Below, one piece after another: positions 6,099 to 7,337 of a DNA stretch of 7,337 nt. The stretch covers positions 1 to 7,337 of the forward strand of contig ONVB01000292.1 in NCBI GenBank assembly GCA_900321145.1, given 5' to 3'. Position 1 is the stretch's first letter. Each line of letters opens with the position of its first letter. Under the pieces are notes generated by a model, which was not told the DNA's origin, searched no databases, and saw only the letters and a list, made by a program, of their open reading frames with translations. The position numbers were made by a program, and so were the translations under genes. The DNA is from an uncultured Eubacteriales bacterium (GTDB lineage Bacteria > Bacillota > Clostridia > Lachnospirales > Lachnospiraceae).

Positions 6099-7259
6099 TC
6101 ACATTTCAAGAGATTTTTTAAGCCTCTCAAGTCCATCCCAGAGCAGGGTTCTCGGGCAGGCAACATTCATCCTCAGGAATCTCTCCCCTCCCTTGCCGAA
6201 CACACTTCCCGGCGAGAGGTACAGTCCGGTCCTGCTTCGAATTTCAGCCTGAAGCTTCTTTGAGTCCTCTGTATAATTGCTCATATCCAGCCACATAAGA
6301 TATGTCGCGTCCTGCTTTACCGCTTTTACCTTCGGTAGTTCATTTTCAATAAACTCGTAAACCAGATTTTTGTTCCCGTCAATATAAGCATTCAGTGCTT
6401 CAAGCCATTCATGTCCTTCATCCGAAAAAGCAGCCAGCGTCGCATCCATTGCAAACGCATTCGGCTCGGCCACCTCATCGGTGTTCAGCGCACGGTTCAT
6501 CCTGTTACAGAGTCCTTCTTCGGGAACATATACAGCTGCCGTATTAATGCCTGCTATGTTAAAGCATTTAGTCGGAGCAACGGCGGTTATGCTGTTCCTG
6601 CGGCACTCCTCTGAAGCGCAGGCAAAAGGAACATATTCACTGCCGGGTGCAACTATGTCGCAATGTATCTCATCAGAGAAAACAAGTACATGGTGCTTTG
6701 CGCACAGCTCTCCCACTCTCTTCAATGTCTCTGCGTTCCATATCTTTCCGATAGGATTGTGCGGATTACAGAGTATCATCATGGTGGTAAGCGGATCGGA
6801 AAGCTTCTTTTCAAGATCATCAAAATCCATGAAGTACTCACCGTCTTTATACTCAAGCCGGTTTTCAAGCACCCTGCGGCCGTTGTTGATGATTGAATTA
6901 AAGAATATGTTGTACACCGGCGTCTGGATAACGATTTTTTCCGCAGGCGTCGTAAACTTCCTCACCGCGGTCGAAAGAGCCGGAATAACGCCTGTGGTGA
7001 AGATCAGTCTGTCCTTTTCCATTTCAAGGTTATGGTACTTAAACCACCACCGCGCATAAGCCTCATACCACCCGTCCGGTATCACACTGTAACCGAACAC
7101 GCCATGAGCCACCCTTTTCTCCACAGCTTCCCGTACGCATGGCGCTGTCGGAAAATCCATGTCGGCCACCCACATCGGAAGCTCGCCGTCACCTACATCC
7201 CATTTAAGAGAGCCCGTACCGCGCCTGTCCGTAACTGTATCGAAATCAAAGCTATACAT
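6099..7259 (-). CDS. patB: PatB/MalY family PLP-dependent C-S lyase (cystathionine beta-lyase-type aminotransferase fold)
   Basis: 386 aa, the usual family length of about 385-400. It is a fold-type I PLP enzyme. Family marks in order: MWVADMDF at 29-36; TTGV at 88-91; Y116 in a TPVY context; NPHNP at 165-169 (N168 expected at the cofactor); SDEIHCD at 195-201 (D196 expected to contact the pyridine nitrogen); APTKCFN with K231 as the Schiff-base lysine; and R363 in FLRMN as the probable carboxylate-binding arginine. Relatives such as B. subtilis PatB and E. coli MalY cleave cystathionine or cysteine conjugates to a thiol, pyruvate and ammonia, feeding methionine synthesis or sulfur turnover. 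The substrate here cannot be read from sequence, and some relatives are annotated simply as aminotransferases. It is cytosolic, with no signal peptide. The start at 7259 is supported by AAGGTG 5 nt upstream. The preceding gene ends only 12 nt away, so the pair is probably an operon. Confidence 0.93.
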   Translation of the reverse strand: MYSFDFDTVTDRRGTGSLKWDVGDGELPMWVADMDFPTAPCVREAVEKRVAHGVFGYSVIPDGWYEAYARWWFKYHNLEMEKDRLIFTTGVIPALSTAVRKFTTPAEKIVIQTPVYNIFFNSIINNGRRVLENRLEYKDGEYFMDFDDLEKKLSDPLTTMMILCNPHNPIGKIWNAETLKRVGELCAKHHVLVFSDEIHCDIVAPGSEYVPFACASEECRRNSITAVAPTKCFNIAGINTAAVYVPEEGLCNRMNRALNTDEVAEPNAFAMDATLAAFSDEGHEWLEALNAYIDGNKNLVYEFIENELPKVKAVKQDATYLMWLDMSNYTEDSKKLQAEIRSRTGLYLSPGSVFGKGGERFLRMNVACPRTLLWDGLERLKKSLEM

Positions 7260-7264
7260 CCTAT

Positions 7265-7273
7265 CACCTTCCT
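7265..7273 (-). promoter_or_regulatory. Ribosome binding site of patB
   Basis: The minus strand reads AGGAAGGTG, with AAGGTG ending 5 nt before the ATG at 7259. It begins inside the stop codon of the upstream gene, which suggests coupled translation. Confidence 0.65.
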
Positions 7274-7337
7274 ACCACAGTCCGTCGGGAGTGTCGGTAC
7301 GCTCCCCTATATCATCACATACTATCACTGTCTTTCC
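7272..7337 (-). CDS. C-terminal end of an unidentified protein (N-terminus off the right edge)
   Basis: A minus-strand frame is open from the right edge to TAG at 7272-7274, giving 21 codons that end GLW. The tail has a hydrophobic strand (TVIV) followed by CDDIGERTDTPDG. Support for coding is the stop placed 12 nt before patB and overlapping its ribosome site, a typical operon layout. The GKTVIV..D.GER pattern loosely recalls the C-terminal tail of cysteine synthase-type PLP enzymes, which would suit a C-S lyase neighbour, but 21 residues are too few to assign a family. Confidence 0.55.
   Translation of the reverse strand, partial: GKTVIVCDDIGERTDTPDGLW

Noticed and set aside
6481..7059. 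Plus-strand ORF of 192 codons opposite patB
   Set aside because: It is a shadow of the aminotransferase frame, with no recognisable product; patB contains all its catalytic motifs on the other strand.

Overview
The window reads as chromosomal DNA from a Gram-positive, Clostridia-type bacterium, probably Lachnospiraceae-like. The clearest evidence is a full-length PolC-type DNA polymerase III, a replicase of low-GC Gram-positives and relatives. Strong AGGAGG-type ribosome sites and the PatB and AmmeMemoRadiSam genes fit this. The family-level placement is inference. All supported genes lie on the minus strand, so transcription runs right to left. The long plus-strand ORFs are shadows. No tRNA, rRNA, CRISPR or mobile element was seen.

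Right to left: (1) at the right edge, the last 21 codons of an unidentified gene, ending 12 nt before the next start. (2) A PatB/MalY-type PLP-dependent C-S lyase (6099-7259), probably co-transcribed with that gene. (3) A 212-bp intergenic region (5887-6098) with an extended -10 promoter candidate, a perfect 12-bp hairpin, a 15-bp palindrome and a 19-bp imperfect repeat pair. This is probably the patB terminator region and the polC leader. (4) polC (1333-5886, 1517 aa), with proofreading and polymerase residues intact but a histidine-to-lysine change in the PHP metal-site motif. (5) A 66-bp gap with a 17-bp-stem hairpin next to the following ribosome site. (6) A fused class III dioxygenase-like (LigB/MEMO-type) plus AMMECR1 protein, from 1266 to beyond the left edge. 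This last gene has no stop in the window, so a start-to-stop ORF search misses it.

The most interesting part is item 6. It is the A/B component of the AmmeMemoRadiSam system, a conserved but biochemically uncharacterised trio whose third member, a radical SAM enzyme, is often encoded nearby and could lie past the left edge. The visible protein keeps a plausible full set of extradiol-dioxygenase active-site residues. Its only visible route of expression is read-through of the hairpin after polC, or an unrecognised promoter inside polC. The replication, C-S lyase and AmmeMemoRadiSam genes have no obvious pathway link; their proximity may be incidental.
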